Assembly: GCF_900107415.1 (NCBI RefSeq)
Contig: NZ_FNPX01000001.1
Location: 248,001-312,000, forward strand
Source: Jannaschia faecimaris
Lineage (GTDB): Bacteria > Pseudomonadota > Alphaproteobacteria > Rhodobacterales > Rhodobacteraceae
Direction of reading: 5' to 3'
DNA: 64,000 nucleotides
Shown here one piece after another: positions 54,367-63,054 of the stretch (position 1 is its first letter; every line of letters begins with the position of its first letter). The notes beneath the pieces were generated by a model. It saw only the letters and a program-made list of their open reading frames with translations, searched no databases and was not told the DNA's origin. The translations under genes and the position numbers were made by a program.

Positions 54367-55167
54367 ATGGCACTTTGGCATCTTATCCTCCTGGCGATGA
54401 TTCAGGGCGTGACAGAATTCCTGCCGATATCTTCCTCGGCGCATCTGATCCTTGTCCCACAACTGACTGGAATTCAGGATCAAGGGGTCGCGTTGGACGT
54501 TGCGCTGCACATCGGAACGCTGGGGGCTGTCCTGCTGTACTTCCGTACTGAGGTGATGCGCGCGCTGGTCGGCACCGCAGGCTTGTTCGCGCGTCGTTGG
54601 GGACCGGACGAACGCCTCGCCGCCGGGCTGGCCATTGCAACGGTGCCGGTGATGATCGCGGGGCTGGTGCTGAAGATCACCGGGGCGTCGGACCTGCTGC
54701 GCTCGGTCGCGGTGATCGGGTGGGCTACGATCCTCTTTGGAGCACTGCTTTGGTTGTTTGATCGATATGGCGGCAGCGAAAAGGACATCACAGACTGGAC
54801 GCCTGGACAGGCGATTAAATTTGGCATCTGGCAAGCGCTGGCGCTGATTCCCGGAACATCCCGCTCGGGCATCTGCATCACCGGGGCGCGCGCGATGGGG
54901 TACGGCCGGGAGGATGCGGCCCGCATCTCGATGCTGATGTCGATCCCGACGATCATCGCTTCGGGTTTTTTGCTCTCGCTCGACCTGATCGGCCAGACCG
55001 ATGGGCAACTTGTGCGCGATGCGGCCATTGCCGCGGTCATGGCCTTCTTCGCGGCACTGGCCGCGCTGGCACTGATGATGCGGCTGCTTCGGTCGGTGAG
55101 TTTCACGCCTTACGTGATTTACCGCATGATGCTTGGCGCATTTCTCCTCGGTTGGGTTTACCTCTAG
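54367..55167 (+). CDS. uppP: Undecaprenyl-diphosphatase (UppP/BacA)
   Basis: 266 residues from ATG 54367, which begins the usual family N-terminus (ALWHLILLAMIQGVTEFLPISSSAHLILVP). The catalytic Glu is in QGVTEFLPISSSAH and the second signature is ALIPGTSRSGICITGARAMG. About seven or eight membrane helices. It recycles undecaprenyl-PP to undecaprenyl-P, needed both for peptidoglycan and for the exopolysaccharide. Its 3' end overlaps the MATE gene stop by 4 nt. Confidence 0.95.
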   Translation: MALWHLILLAMIQGVTEFLPISSSAHLILVPQLTGIQDQGVALDVALHIGTLGAVLLYFRTEVMRALVGTAGLFARRWGPDERLAAGLAIATVPVMIAGLVLKITGASDLLRSVAVIGWATILFGALLWLFDRYGGSEKDITDWTPGQAIKFGIWQALALIPGTSRSGICITGARAMGYGREDAARISMLMSIPTIIASGFLLSLDLIGQTDGQLVRDAAIAAVMAFFAALAALALMMRLLRSVSFTPYVIYRMMLGAFLLGWVYL

Positions 55168-56546
55168 TCGGGAACGGCCTTGGCGGGCACCGCGACCGGC
55201 AAGGCGTCGAGCGTCAAAAGATCCGTCGCCCGCGCCGCAACCAAGACGGCCCACGCACCAAACACGTTGGCCAGGACAGCCGCGCCCAGGATGCCCGCAT
55301 AGCCGAACAGCGTCACTCCCAGCCAGGCCAGTGGAACGTAGACGACCAACACGCGAGCAATAGAGAGCGTCATGGAATGGCCGGACTTAGAGATGGCGTT
55401 CAACGCCGCGTTCCCGGTCACAAGCATTCCGAAACCGAACAGCGACCAGCCAACGACACGCAGGTAGGATTCGGCGGCCTGCGTGCTGCTTTCGCTGGCA
55501 CCGAATGCGTTGGCGATAGGTTCGGCAAATACCGTCAGCACAAGCGCGACCAGCAGGCCGTACCCGACCGAAAACCCCAAACACAGGCGCAACGCCCGAC
55601 GGGCGCGGTAGCGCTTGTCGGCCCCCCAGTTCTGACCGACCACGGGCCCGATCCCTGCCGAAAGGGCCAGCAGCGGCACAGCCATGAACGATTCGACCCG
55701 TGTCGCCGCACCGAAGCCGCCCACGCTGGCGGAGCCGACGGTCGCAACTGCGGCAGTAACCAGCGCCATGCCGGCCGGGTTGATCGCGTTTGACGCGGCG
55801 GCGGGCCCACCGATCCCGGCGATGATCTTGGCGTTGCGCCACAGATCCCTGAACGGCTCGGAACAGGGCTGCAACATGCCCGACCGCAGGGCGAGATACC
55901 CTGCCAGAATGCTGGCTGTGACCATCGCCACCAACGTGCCCATCGCCGCGCCCGCGATCCCCATTTCGGGCACCGGGCCCCAACCCACGATGAACATCGG
56001 AGTCGTCGCCACGTTTACCACCGCCGAAAACACCATGATTCCGGCCGACGCCACGCCGCTGCCGTGCGCGCGAAAAACGGAGTTGATCAGCATCATCGAT
56101 ACAAGAAATGGAAATGACAGGCACCAGAGCGGCGTATACCGCAAAGCCGCGTCAAGAACCGCACGATCCGCGCCCAGCGCCTGAAACAGCAAGCCGTCCA
56201 GCAGCCAAAACAGAAGTCCGGCGATGACCGCCAGAACAATGCCGATGCCGAGGGAATGAAGGCCCCGGCGCGTCACGTCGTCATCGCTTTCCTTGCGGCC
56301 CAGCGCTTGGCTGATGATTGCCCCCGCACCTGCCGACAAACCGATCGACAACGATGAGATCGCTGTTGTCACCGGATACACGAAACCGACCGCAGCCAAG
56401 GCATCGGAGGAAACTTTGGCCAGAAAATACGCATCAACAAGACCCGTCGAGATAACCGCCAGAATTCCCAGCATCATGGGCCCTGCAAGCATTGCAAGCG
56501 TCTTCCAGATTGGGCCTTCAGTCAGGTCGCGTGTGTTCTCGGCCAT
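55164..56546 (-). CDS. MATE-family efflux transporter
   Basis: 460 residues with 12 hydrophobic segments. N-terminal MATE pattern: IWKTLAMLAGPMMLGILAVISTGLVDAYFLAKV, SIGLSAGAGAIISQALGRKESDD, and in the second half FGAATRVESFMAVPLLALSAGIGPVVGQNWGADKRYRARRAL. Exports cationic compounds or metabolites with Na or H ions. Substrate unknown. ATG 56546. Confidence 0.92.
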   Translation of the reverse strand: MAENTRDLTEGPIWKTLAMLAGPMMLGILAVISTGLVDAYFLAKVSSDALAAVGFVYPVTTAISSLSIGLSAGAGAIISQALGRKESDDDVTRRGLHSLGIGIVLAVIAGLLFWLLDGLLFQALGADRAVLDAALRYTPLWCLSFPFLVSMMLINSVFRAHGSGVASAGIMVFSAVVNVATTPMFIVGWGPVPEMGIAGAAMGTLVAMVTASILAGYLALRSGMLQPCSEPFRDLWRNAKIIAGIGGPAAASNAINPAGMALVTAAVATVGSASVGGFGAATRVESFMAVPLLALSAGIGPVVGQNWGADKRYRARRALRLCLGFSVGYGLLVALVLTVFAEPIANAFGASESSTQAAESYLRVVGWSLFGFGMLVTGNAALNAISKSGHSMTLSIARVLVVYVPLAWLGVTLFGYAGILGAAVLANVFGAWAVLVAARATDLLTLDALPVAVPAKAVPD

Positions 56547-56595
56547 ATCGGTCCCCTAAGATGAGGACGGGGACATAGTGCGGATGCGCGGCGCG

Positions 56596-57579
56596 TCAGG
56601 TCTTCATGTTCTTGGCGCTGTCCTTGATATCCGAATACTGACCCGAAGGGCGGAACCTCCACAGGTATCCGGGCAGGACCGTCTCCATCGTCGACGGCTC
56701 GATGCCGAGTGCCTTGAACCCCGGATAGTCACCGCTGGTAACATTGTCCTTGGCCAGGTTGCGCACCTGGTCCCGCGTCAGCACCCCGTTGTGCAGGACA
56801 CCGGCGGTAGCCTTCTGGCCGAAGTCCAGCACGGCCGCCATGATCCGCGCCACGAAAAACGGCACGGTCACGATCAGGGCACGGCGGCGGATGACCTTGA
56901 GCATGGTCTGCATCAGCTCCCGAAAGGTGTCGACATCCGGGCCACCCAGTTCATAAATCCCCGCCGGGGCCTTGCCGGTCAGCGCCAGTTCAGCGGCTGC
57001 TGCCACGTCATCGACGTAGACGGGCTGAAACTTAGTGTCGGGGCCCACCACCGGCAGAACCGGCGCAAGACGCGCCATGCCGGCGAAGCGGTTGAAGAAC
57101 TCGTCCTCGGGGCCGAACACGATGGAAGGGCGCAGGATTATGGCCCCCGGCTGATGCTCCAGCACTCCCGCCTCTCCAGCGGCCTTGGTGCGGGCATAGT
57201 CGCTGTCGCTATCGGCATCGGCACCGATGGCGCTTATCTGGACCATGTTCGTGATCCCCTCGTCGGCGGCAATGCGGGCAATACGGGTCGCGCCCTCGGC
57301 CTGCGTCGCCTCGAATGAGTTCTTGCCGGACGGGGCAAGGACCCCCACGCAGTTGACGACCGCATCGGCCCCCGACAGCGCAGCGGCAACGGAGGCGTCG
57401 TCGCGGATGTTCGCGAAAATCGGCTCGACCTGCCCGACGGCTCCGTACATGCGAACGAAATGCCCCTCGTTCGGGCGGCGGCAGGCGACGCGGACACGCC
57501 AGCCCTGTTTGGCCATTCGGCGGGCGATGTAGCGGCCGACGAAACCGGATCCGCCGAAAATGGTGACGAGCTTCTGCAT
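56596..57579 (-). CDS. NDUFA9-like NAD(P)-binding SDR (complex I-associated family)
   Basis: 327 residues from ATG 57579, with GGAGGG upstream. Atypical SDR: LVTIFGGSGFVGRYIARRMAKQGW nucleotide loop, then CVGVLAPSGKNSF and VQISAIGADADSDSDYARTKAAGE with the Y..K pair, and RPSIVFGPEDEFFNRFA. These match the alphaproteobacterial relatives of NDUFA9 (complex I accessory subunit family). Whether it binds complex I is not known. It stands alone upstream of tRNA-Leu. Confidence 0.88.
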   Translation of the reverse strand: MQKLVTIFGGSGFVGRYIARRMAKQGWRVRVACRRPNEGHFVRMYGAVGQVEPIFANIRDDASVAAALSGADAVVNCVGVLAPSGKNSFEATQAEGATRIARIAADEGITNMVQISAIGADADSDSDYARTKAAGEAGVLEHQPGAIILRPSIVFGPEDEFFNRFAGMARLAPVLPVVGPDTKFQPVYVDDVAAAAELALTGKAPAGIYELGGPDVDTFRELMQTMLKVIRRRALIVTVPFFVARIMAAVLDFGQKATAGVLHNGVLTRDQVRNLAKDNVTSGDYPGFKALGIEPSTMETVLPGYLWRFRPSGQYSDIKDSAKNMKT

Positions 57580-57705
57580 GGAAGACCCTCCTGAATTCAC
57601 GGTCCGCGATACCGCTCGAGAGCGGCGCGGGCAAGACTTTCGATTTTATGAACCAGAGCGATTGACACCCCACTCGACCGGATATACGCACCGCGCACCG
57701 TGGAT

Positions 57706-57792
<87 letters not shown>

Positions 57793-57810
57793 CGGTCTAC
57801 CATGCATGAA

Positions 57811-57854
57811 ACGCCCGGCGCGCCTTCTACCAGGGCCGCCGGGCGTTCGTGTTT
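57811..57854 (+). terminator. Terminator after tRNA-Leu
   Basis: ACGCCCGGCG pairs with CGCCGGGCGT (10 bp, 16-nt loop) and is followed by TCGTGTTTT. It lies 18 nt after the tRNA and just before rnd. Confidence 0.7.
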
Positions 57855-57880
57855 TCAGGACCGGATTTCAGGGGGCACCC

Positions 57881-58510
57881 ATGACCATCGCGCTGGACAA
57901 GATCACGCTGCACAAGGGCGATTTGCCTGACGGGCTGGATATGGGAAAATCGGTTGCGATCGATTGCGAGACCATGGGCCTGAACCCCCACCGCGACCGG
58001 CTTTGCCTGGTGCAGCTTTCGTCCGGCGACGGCACCGCGCACCTGGTGCAGGTGATGCAGGGCCAGACCGAGGCCCCGAACCTGGTCCGGCTGGTGAACG
58101 ACGACAGCGTGCTCAAATTGTTCCACTTTGGACGGTTCGATATCGCGGCGATGTACCACACGTTCGGTGCACTGGCGCAGCCGGTCTGGTGCTCCAAGAT
58201 CGCGTCGCGGTTGGTGCGGACCTATACCGACCGTCACGGCCTCAAGGCGCTTCTGTCGGAGCTTCTGCAGGAAGACATCTCCAAGATGCAGCAGACATCC
58301 GACTGGGGCGCGGCGGAGCTGACGGATGCGCAGATGGCCTATGCCGCATCCGACGTGCTGTACCTGCATCGCCTGAAAGACACTCTGGACGCCCGGCTGG
58401 AGCGCGAGGGACGGATGGAGATCGCGCAGGCCTGTTTCGATTTCCTGCCAACGCGGGCCAAGCTCGATCTCATCGGCTATCCCGAAACCGATATCTTCGC
58501 CCATTCCTAA
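57881..58510 (+). CDS. rnd: Ribonuclease D (short form, DEDD exonuclease)
   Basis: 209 residues from ATG 57881. DEDD-Y exonuclease motifs: VAIDCETMGL (Exo I), LFHFGRFDIAAM (Exo II) and QMAYAASDVLYLHRL (Exo III with Tyr). HRDC domains of full RNase D are absent, as in other Rhodobacteraceae. It trims RNA 3' ends. It is followed by the lptC-lptA-lptB genes in the same direction, 28 nt downstream, perhaps in one transcript. Confidence 0.92.
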   Translation: MTIALDKITLHKGDLPDGLDMGKSVAIDCETMGLNPHRDRLCLVQLSSGDGTAHLVQVMQGQTEAPNLVRLVNDDSVLKLFHFGRFDIAAMYHTFGALAQPVWCSKIASRLVRTYTDRHGLKALLSELLQEDISKMQQTSDWGAAELTDAQMAYAASDVLYLHRLKDTLDARLEREGRMEIAQACFDFLPTRAKLDLIGYPETDIFAHS

Positions 58511-58538
58511 TCGGACGCGCCGGGCCTAGATATTAACC

Positions 58539-59150
58539 ATGGCGATACGCAGCCCGACCACTCCCCTCCGCAGCCGGATCATCCGGTCGGCGACGCTGAT
58601 CCTGCCTGTTCTGGCACTTGCGTTGCTGTCCACAATGTTCCTTCTGGCGCGCAAGGTGAACCCCGACGATGCCATCCCGTATGCCGAAGTCGATGTATCG
58701 GAACGGGCCCGCGATCAGCAGCTGACCATGCCGCGCTTCGCTGGCGTGTCGCAGGGCCGGACGGCATTCGATCTGTCGGCGCGCCTGGCGCTCCCCGACC
58801 CGGAGGACCCCCGCCGCATGTCAGCCGTGGCCCTACGCCTTGTTCTGAACGACGCCGGTGGCGGTCGTGCGACGGTCATTTCGGATGCAGGCGATCTGGA
58901 CACTGCGGAACGGACCATCGTCCTGACGGGCGATGTGCGGGTCGAAACCTCGACTGGATACGTGCTCCGAACCGACCAGCTGGAAGGGTCATTGGCCGGG
59001 CTGGCAATCGTATCACCCGAGGAGGTCACGGGTGACGGACCGCTGGGCAAATTGCGCGCCGGCAGCATGGTCCTGACCGAGGATGAAAACGGCTCGGCGC
59101 TGATGCTATTCACGAATGGCGTGGATCTGCTATACACCCCCCCAAAGTGA
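58539..59150 (+). CDS. lptC: LPS export protein LptC
   Basis: 203 residues. Single N-terminal membrane helix (SATLILPVLALALLSTMFLLA), then a beta-jellyroll periplasmic domain (MPRFAGVSQGRTAFDLSA, IVLTGDVRVETSTGYVLRTDQLEG). Matches LptC, which links LptBFG to LptA. The stop overlaps the lptA GTG by 4 nt. It is part of the LPS transport bridge; LptF and LptG genes are not in the window. Confidence 0.9.
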   Translation: MAIRSPTTPLRSRIIRSATLILPVLALALLSTMFLLARKVNPDDAIPYAEVDVSERARDQQLTMPRFAGVSQGRTAFDLSARLALPDPEDPRRMSAVALRLVLNDAGGGRATVISDAGDLDTAERTIVLTGDVRVETSTGYVLRTDQLEGSLAGLAIVSPEEVTGDGPLGKLRAGSMVLTEDENGSALMLFTNGVDLLYTPPK

Positions 59151-59638
59151 TCCGGATTATTATGATGTTCTTGCGTGCCCTTGCCCTTCTCTTCCTTGCC
59201 CTTCCTGCGACGGCGCAGACATCCGATATCGGCTTCGGTCGTGGAAATTTCGACAATTCCGCCCCGGTTGAGGTGGCCGCAGACAACCTGGAGGTCGATC
59301 AGGCCACGGGGCGGGCCGTTCTGACAGGAAACGTCGTGATCGCGCAGGGTGACCTTCGCCTGTCGGCCCGGCAAGTCACCGTCGACTATACCACCACAGG
59401 CGGAAATCGGTCGATCGAGCGGCTCAACGCCAGCGGGGAGGTTTTGATTGTCGCAGGCGACGATGCGGCCGAGGGGCAGGAGGCGGTCTATACCCTTGGC
59501 TCCTCCGACATCCTGCTGACCGGCAACGTGGTTGTGACGCAGGCGGGAAACACGCTCGCCGGTGACCGGCTGACGGTGAACCTCAATTCCGGTGCGGGCG
59601 TCGTGACGGGCCGCGTGCGGACCACTCTGCAACCATGA
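59147..59638 (+). CDS. lptA: LPS transport periplasmic protein LptA
   Basis: 163 residues. The start is GTG 59147, overlapping the lptC stop (GTGA). Signal peptide [17 protein letters not shown]. OstA/LptA fold: [32 protein letters not shown] and [25 protein letters not shown]. Bridges LPS from LptC to the outer-membrane translocon. The stop overlaps the lptB ATG by 4 nt. Confidence 0.93.
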   Translation: MIRIIMMFLRALALLFLALPATAQTSDIGFGRGNFDNSAPVEVAADNLEVDQATGRAVLTGNVVIAQGDLRLSARQVTVDYTTTGGNRSIERLNASGEVLIVAGDDAAEGQEAVYTLGSSDILLTGNVVVTQAGNTLAGDRLTVNLNSGAGVVTGRVRTTLQP

Positions 59639-60384
59639 GCAAGTTCTCGGTCACCGAAGGCGAGGGCGGGCTGCACATTCGCAACCTGCGCAAGTCCTAC
59701 AAGAAGCGCCCAGTGATCCGCGACGTGTCGATGGACCTGGCGCGCGGCGAGGTCGTCGCACTGTTGGGGCCTAACGGCTCGGGCAAGACGACGACGTTCT
59801 ATTGCATCGCCGGCCTGGTGACACCGGACGGCGGCACAGTAACGCTGGACGGGGCCGACGTGACCTTCCTGCCGATGTATCGCCGCGCCAAGGCCGGAAT
59901 CGGATATTTGCCACAAGAGATGTCGATCTTCCGTGGCCTTACGGTCGAACAGAACATCATGGCAATTCTGGAGGTGGCCGAGCCCAAGCGCCACCGCCGC
60001 CGGGAGCGGTTGGAGGAGCTGTTGGGCGAATTCCACATCGAACACTTGCGCCGTGCCTCGGCAATGGCCCTGTCAGGCGGCGAACGTCGCAGGGTCGAGA
60101 TCGCGCGCTGCCTTGCCGCCAACCCCCGTTACCTGCTGCTGGACGAACCTTTCGCTGGTGTCGATCCGATCTCCGTCGGTGATATTCGCGCGCTGGTCGT
60201 GGAGCTGAAATCTCGTGGAATCGGGGTGCTCATCACGGATCACAACGTCCGGGAAACGCTGGAAATTGTCGATCGGGCCTATATCCTGCACGATGGCGGC
60301 GTCCTGATGTCGGGCACGCCCGACGAAGTGGTGTCCAACGACAACGTGCGACGGGTCTATCTGGGCGAGTCTTTCGCAAGATAG
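59635..60384 (+). CDS. lptB: LPS export ABC ATPase LptB
   Basis: 249 residues. ABC motifs: Walker [12 protein letters not shown]-loop, signature [13 protein letters not shown], Walker [13 protein letters not shown], and H-loop [10 protein letters not shown]. Sequence [25 protein letters not shown] is typical of LptB. It drives LPS extraction from the inner membrane with LptFGC. It is followed by a 223-nt gap before hpf. Confidence 0.96.
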   Translation: MSKFSVTEGEGGLHIRNLRKSYKKRPVIRDVSMDLARGEVVALLGPNGSGKTTTFYCIAGLVTPDGGTVTLDGADVTFLPMYRRAKAGIGYLPQEMSIFRGLTVEQNIMAILEVAEPKRHRRRERLEELLGEFHIEHLRRASAMALSGGERRRVEIARCLAANPRYLLLDEPFAGVDPISVGDIRALVVELKSRGIGVLITDHNVRETLEIVDRAYILHDGGVLMSGTPDEVVSNDNVRRVYLGESFAR

Positions 60385-60607
60385 CACGGGTTCACTGGGC
60401 CCATTGGGTCGAGGTCGATGCGTTTCAAGATTGACAGATGCCCCTGATAAAGCGCCCAATCAGGTATGGAGACCCGTCCACCTGCCCCTGTTCCGTTGGC
60501 TGGAACGCTTGTGCAGACCCTTACCGCCCCAGCGGTTCGGTGCCCGGACCCTCATGCAGCGACTTCGGTCAGGTCCGGCGGCTCCGCTATGCATTTCAGG
60601 AGGAATC

Positions 60608-61177
60608 ATGCGCTACCAGATCACAGGAAAACAGATCGACATCGGCGAAGCCCTGCAGACGCACGTCAAGACCGAGCTTGGCTCTGTCATCGACAAGTAC
60701 GCCCAGCGCCCAACCGATGCAAACATCGTCTTTTCCAAGTCGGCGCACGAATTCGGTTGCGAGGCGACGGTACACCTGTCGACCGGGTTGACCGCGCAAG
60801 CCAGTGCAAAAGCCACTGAAATCTATGCTGCTTTCGATGCTTGCAGTGAAAAGATGGACAAGCAGTTGCGCCGCTACAAGCGCCGACTGAAGAACCATCA
60901 TCAGGAGCGTTCTCAGCCGGTTGAACTTTCGGGGGCGTCCTCGTATATCCTCGCCGCAGAGGCGTCGGATGATGAACCTGATAGTCTTTCGCCCGTGATC
61001 GTGGCCGAGATGGAGACCAGAATCCCCTCCCTGTCCGTAGGCGAAGCGGTCATGCAAATGGAGTTGGCCAGCGCACCTGTGCTGGTGTTCAAGAACGAAA
61101 AGGGCGGCGGCGTGAACGTGGTCTACAAGCGAGAAGACGGAAACGTCGGCTGGATCGACCCTGCGACCAGCGCCTGA
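60608..61177 (+). CDS. hpf: Long ribosome hibernation promoting factor
   Basis: 189 residues from ATG 60608 (AGGAGGAAT just upstream). N-terminal S30AE domain (RYQITGKQIDIGEALQTHVKTELG), a linker and the C-terminal dimerisation domain typical of long HPF (SLSVGEAVMQMELASAPVLVFKNEKGGGVNVVYKREDGNVGWIDP). It pairs 70S ribosomes into inactive dimers in starvation. In many bacteria rpoN lies just upstream of hpf; here it is not present. ptsN follows after 32 nt. Confidence 0.94.
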   Translation: MRYQITGKQIDIGEALQTHVKTELGSVIDKYAQRPTDANIVFSKSAHEFGCEATVHLSTGLTAQASAKATEIYAAFDACSEKMDKQLRRYKRRLKNHHQERSQPVELSGASSYILAAEASDDEPDSLSPVIVAEMETRIPSLSVGEAVMQMELASAPVLVFKNEKGGGVNVVYKREDGNVGWIDPATSA

Positions 61178-61209
61178 AGCCGTCAGGTCGGCATCAACGA
61201 GGAAGAGCA

Positions 61210-61674
61210 ATGCAGTTGAGCGAAATATTGTCCCCCGGGGCAGTAAAGGTGTTGCCCAAGGCTTCCAGCAAGAAGCGTCTGTTCTGCGACCTCTCCGAGG
61301 TGGTCAAGGAACTGTATGGACTGGATTATGATGCCGCGTTCAACGCCCTGCAGGAACGCGAGGCGCTTGGAACGACGGGTGTGGGCGACGGTGTCGCCCT
61401 CCCCCACTCACGAATGGCCGACCTCGACCAGGTACATGGCGTCTTCATACGGCTGGAAGCGCCGCTGGACTTCGACGCGACGGATCGTAAGCCCGTGGAC
61501 CTTGTCTTCGCCCTGTTCGCCCCCGAGGGTGCGGGCGTTGCACACCTCAAGGCGCTTGCGCTGGTGTCGCGCACGCTGCGAGATTCGGCGCTTTGCGCCA
61601 AGCTGCGCGCCAATGGCGACCCGGCGATTCTCTACACGATCCTGACCGAGGCACAGTCGTCGGTCGCCGCCTGA
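61210..61674 (+). CDS. ptsN: PTS IIA-like nitrogen-regulatory protein
   Basis: 154 residues. EIIA-Ntr with the phospho-His in VGDGVALPHSRMADLDQV, and preceding LQEREALGTTGVG. It receives phosphate from the Ntr-PTS and regulates nitrogen and potassium responses. It shares direction with hpf and is separated by 32 nt. No other PTS proteins are in the window. Confidence 0.94.
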   Translation: MQLSEILSPGAVKVLPKASSKKRLFCDLSEVVKELYGLDYDAAFNALQEREALGTTGVGDGVALPHSRMADLDQVHGVFIRLEAPLDFDATDRKPVDLVFALFAPEGAGVAHLKALALVSRTLRDSALCAKLRANGDPAILYTILTEAQSSVAA

Positions 61675-61677
61675 CCG

Positions 61678-63054
61678 TCAGGAATTCTTCCATTTCTTGA
61701 AGCCGAAGCCGAGGTAGTCGCGTCGGTAGGCCTGCATGCAGGCGTGATCGATTTCTTCGGTAAGTATCGCGTCAAGTGCATCGCGTCCCGGCAAATCGAA
61801 GGTCGGCGCAATCCGTCCCGACCTTTCAGCCAGGCGCGCAAGCTCATCCTGCGCTTCACCCTCGCGGATAAGGCGCTGGGGCAGGACAGCCTGGGCCATC
61901 CCCGACAGAAGCGCGGCTTGGCTTGCCCATTCGGGGGCCGCGGGCAGTGACGACTGCCGGTTCAAATTTGCGCCCAAAAAGTTCAAAAATCCCAAGAACG
62001 CCACCGCAGGGGGGCCATCCAACTCGACTGCATGCTGGTTCGTCAGGATCCGACGCAGATTGTTTGCCTGCGGTCCATTGGCGGCCATCATCTTGCGGAA
62101 GGCATCGTGCGCACGGGCCAGCGGATGCCGAACGATCGTAAAACTGACGAATCCTTTGGCCTTTCGCATCCAAGGTCGCAATTGTTTCTGGGTGAGGCCT
62201 TCGGACGGGGGCACCCCGTCGAGCGCGGTCAGCCAGTCGCGCAGCGATTCCTCGGGTCCGCCCGGAATAGGCAGCGCAAGAAGCGGGCTGTCGGCCGCGG
62301 CCATGAACGTTGGCGTCGCGGGACCACGGGCGGGTTCGACGTTGACCGATCGCGACAGCAGAAATGGATCGAGCGTCGCGAGATGCGCGCGCATTTCGTC
62401 TGGGTTCTCGACCTTTTCCTCGATTTCGCCGGGGTTTTGCCGTTTGAGCTTGCCCGGCACCTCCTCCAACCTGGCCTTGGACCCAAGGAACGCGGCAAGC
62501 CCATTGAGAACATCTAGGTCGCCGATGTCGTCGTAGCCGATCCAGAATGCCGACTGGCCCGTCGTCTGTAGCTGTCGCTGGACCCGGTCACGGAAGCAGC
62601 GCTGGCGGTCAATGAGCGCATCGAAGTCGGCGCCGACGAACGTCGCCTTCGCGGCCTTGGCCATCTTGGGGTTCGTCAGGCGCCATTGGCCCGTCTGAGA
62701 TGCAATCGCCAGCGAGACATAGCTGTCCAGAGGATTGCGGCTGAGAATGACCTTGCCGATCTTCGGATCATCCAGAACCGCATCCAGTACGCGCGGGTCA
62801 TGATCATGGAAAAACCGGAACCCGCTGACCCCTGTCTGCGCCACGATTTTCCGCAGCAGCGCTATCGGATCAGACTCGCGCATTTTCATGTCGATTCCGA
62901 ACAACTCGGTCTGGTTTTTCGACCCTATGAAGACCGGGTTGAAAACTTCACCGAAGCTGGTGATGTCGGCCATTGTGTTGAGCGACTCCTCTAGGTGATT
63001 GGAGCCGGTCCGCATTTCCGCGAACAGGACGAAGGCGTCGAACCTAGTGGCCAT
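61678..63054 (-). CDS. Two-part sulfotransferase (NodH/Stf0-like)
   Basis: 458 residues from ATG 63054, with GGAG upstream. The N-terminal part has a PAPS-binding loop (FAEMRTGSNHLEESL) and the 3'-phosphate region KVILSRNPLDSYVSLAIASQTGQW, as in NodH/Stf0-type sulfotransferases. The C-terminal part has a second motif, FVSFTIVRHPLARAHDAFRKM, like the 3'-phosphate site of carbohydrate sulfotransferases, but I see no second P-loop. So the second half may be structural or may act on a partner sugar. The start overlaps the end of the upstream branching-glycosyltransferase-like gene by 11 nt. Confidence 0.8.
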   Translation of the reverse strand: MATRFDAFVLFAEMRTGSNHLEESLNTMADITSFGEVFNPVFIGSKNQTELFGIDMKMRESDPIALLRKIVAQTGVSGFRFFHDHDPRVLDAVLDDPKIGKVILSRNPLDSYVSLAIASQTGQWRLTNPKMAKAAKATFVGADFDALIDRQRCFRDRVQRQLQTTGQSAFWIGYDDIGDLDVLNGLAAFLGSKARLEEVPGKLKRQNPGEIEEKVENPDEMRAHLATLDPFLLSRSVNVEPARGPATPTFMAAADSPLLALPIPGGPEESLRDWLTALDGVPPSEGLTQKQLRPWMRKAKGFVSFTIVRHPLARAHDAFRKMMAANGPQANNLRRILTNQHAVELDGPPAVAFLGFLNFLGANLNRQSSLPAAPEWASQAALLSGMAQAVLPQRLIREGEAQDELARLAERSGRIAPTFDLPGRDALDAILTEEIDHACMQAYRRDYLGFGFKKWKNS

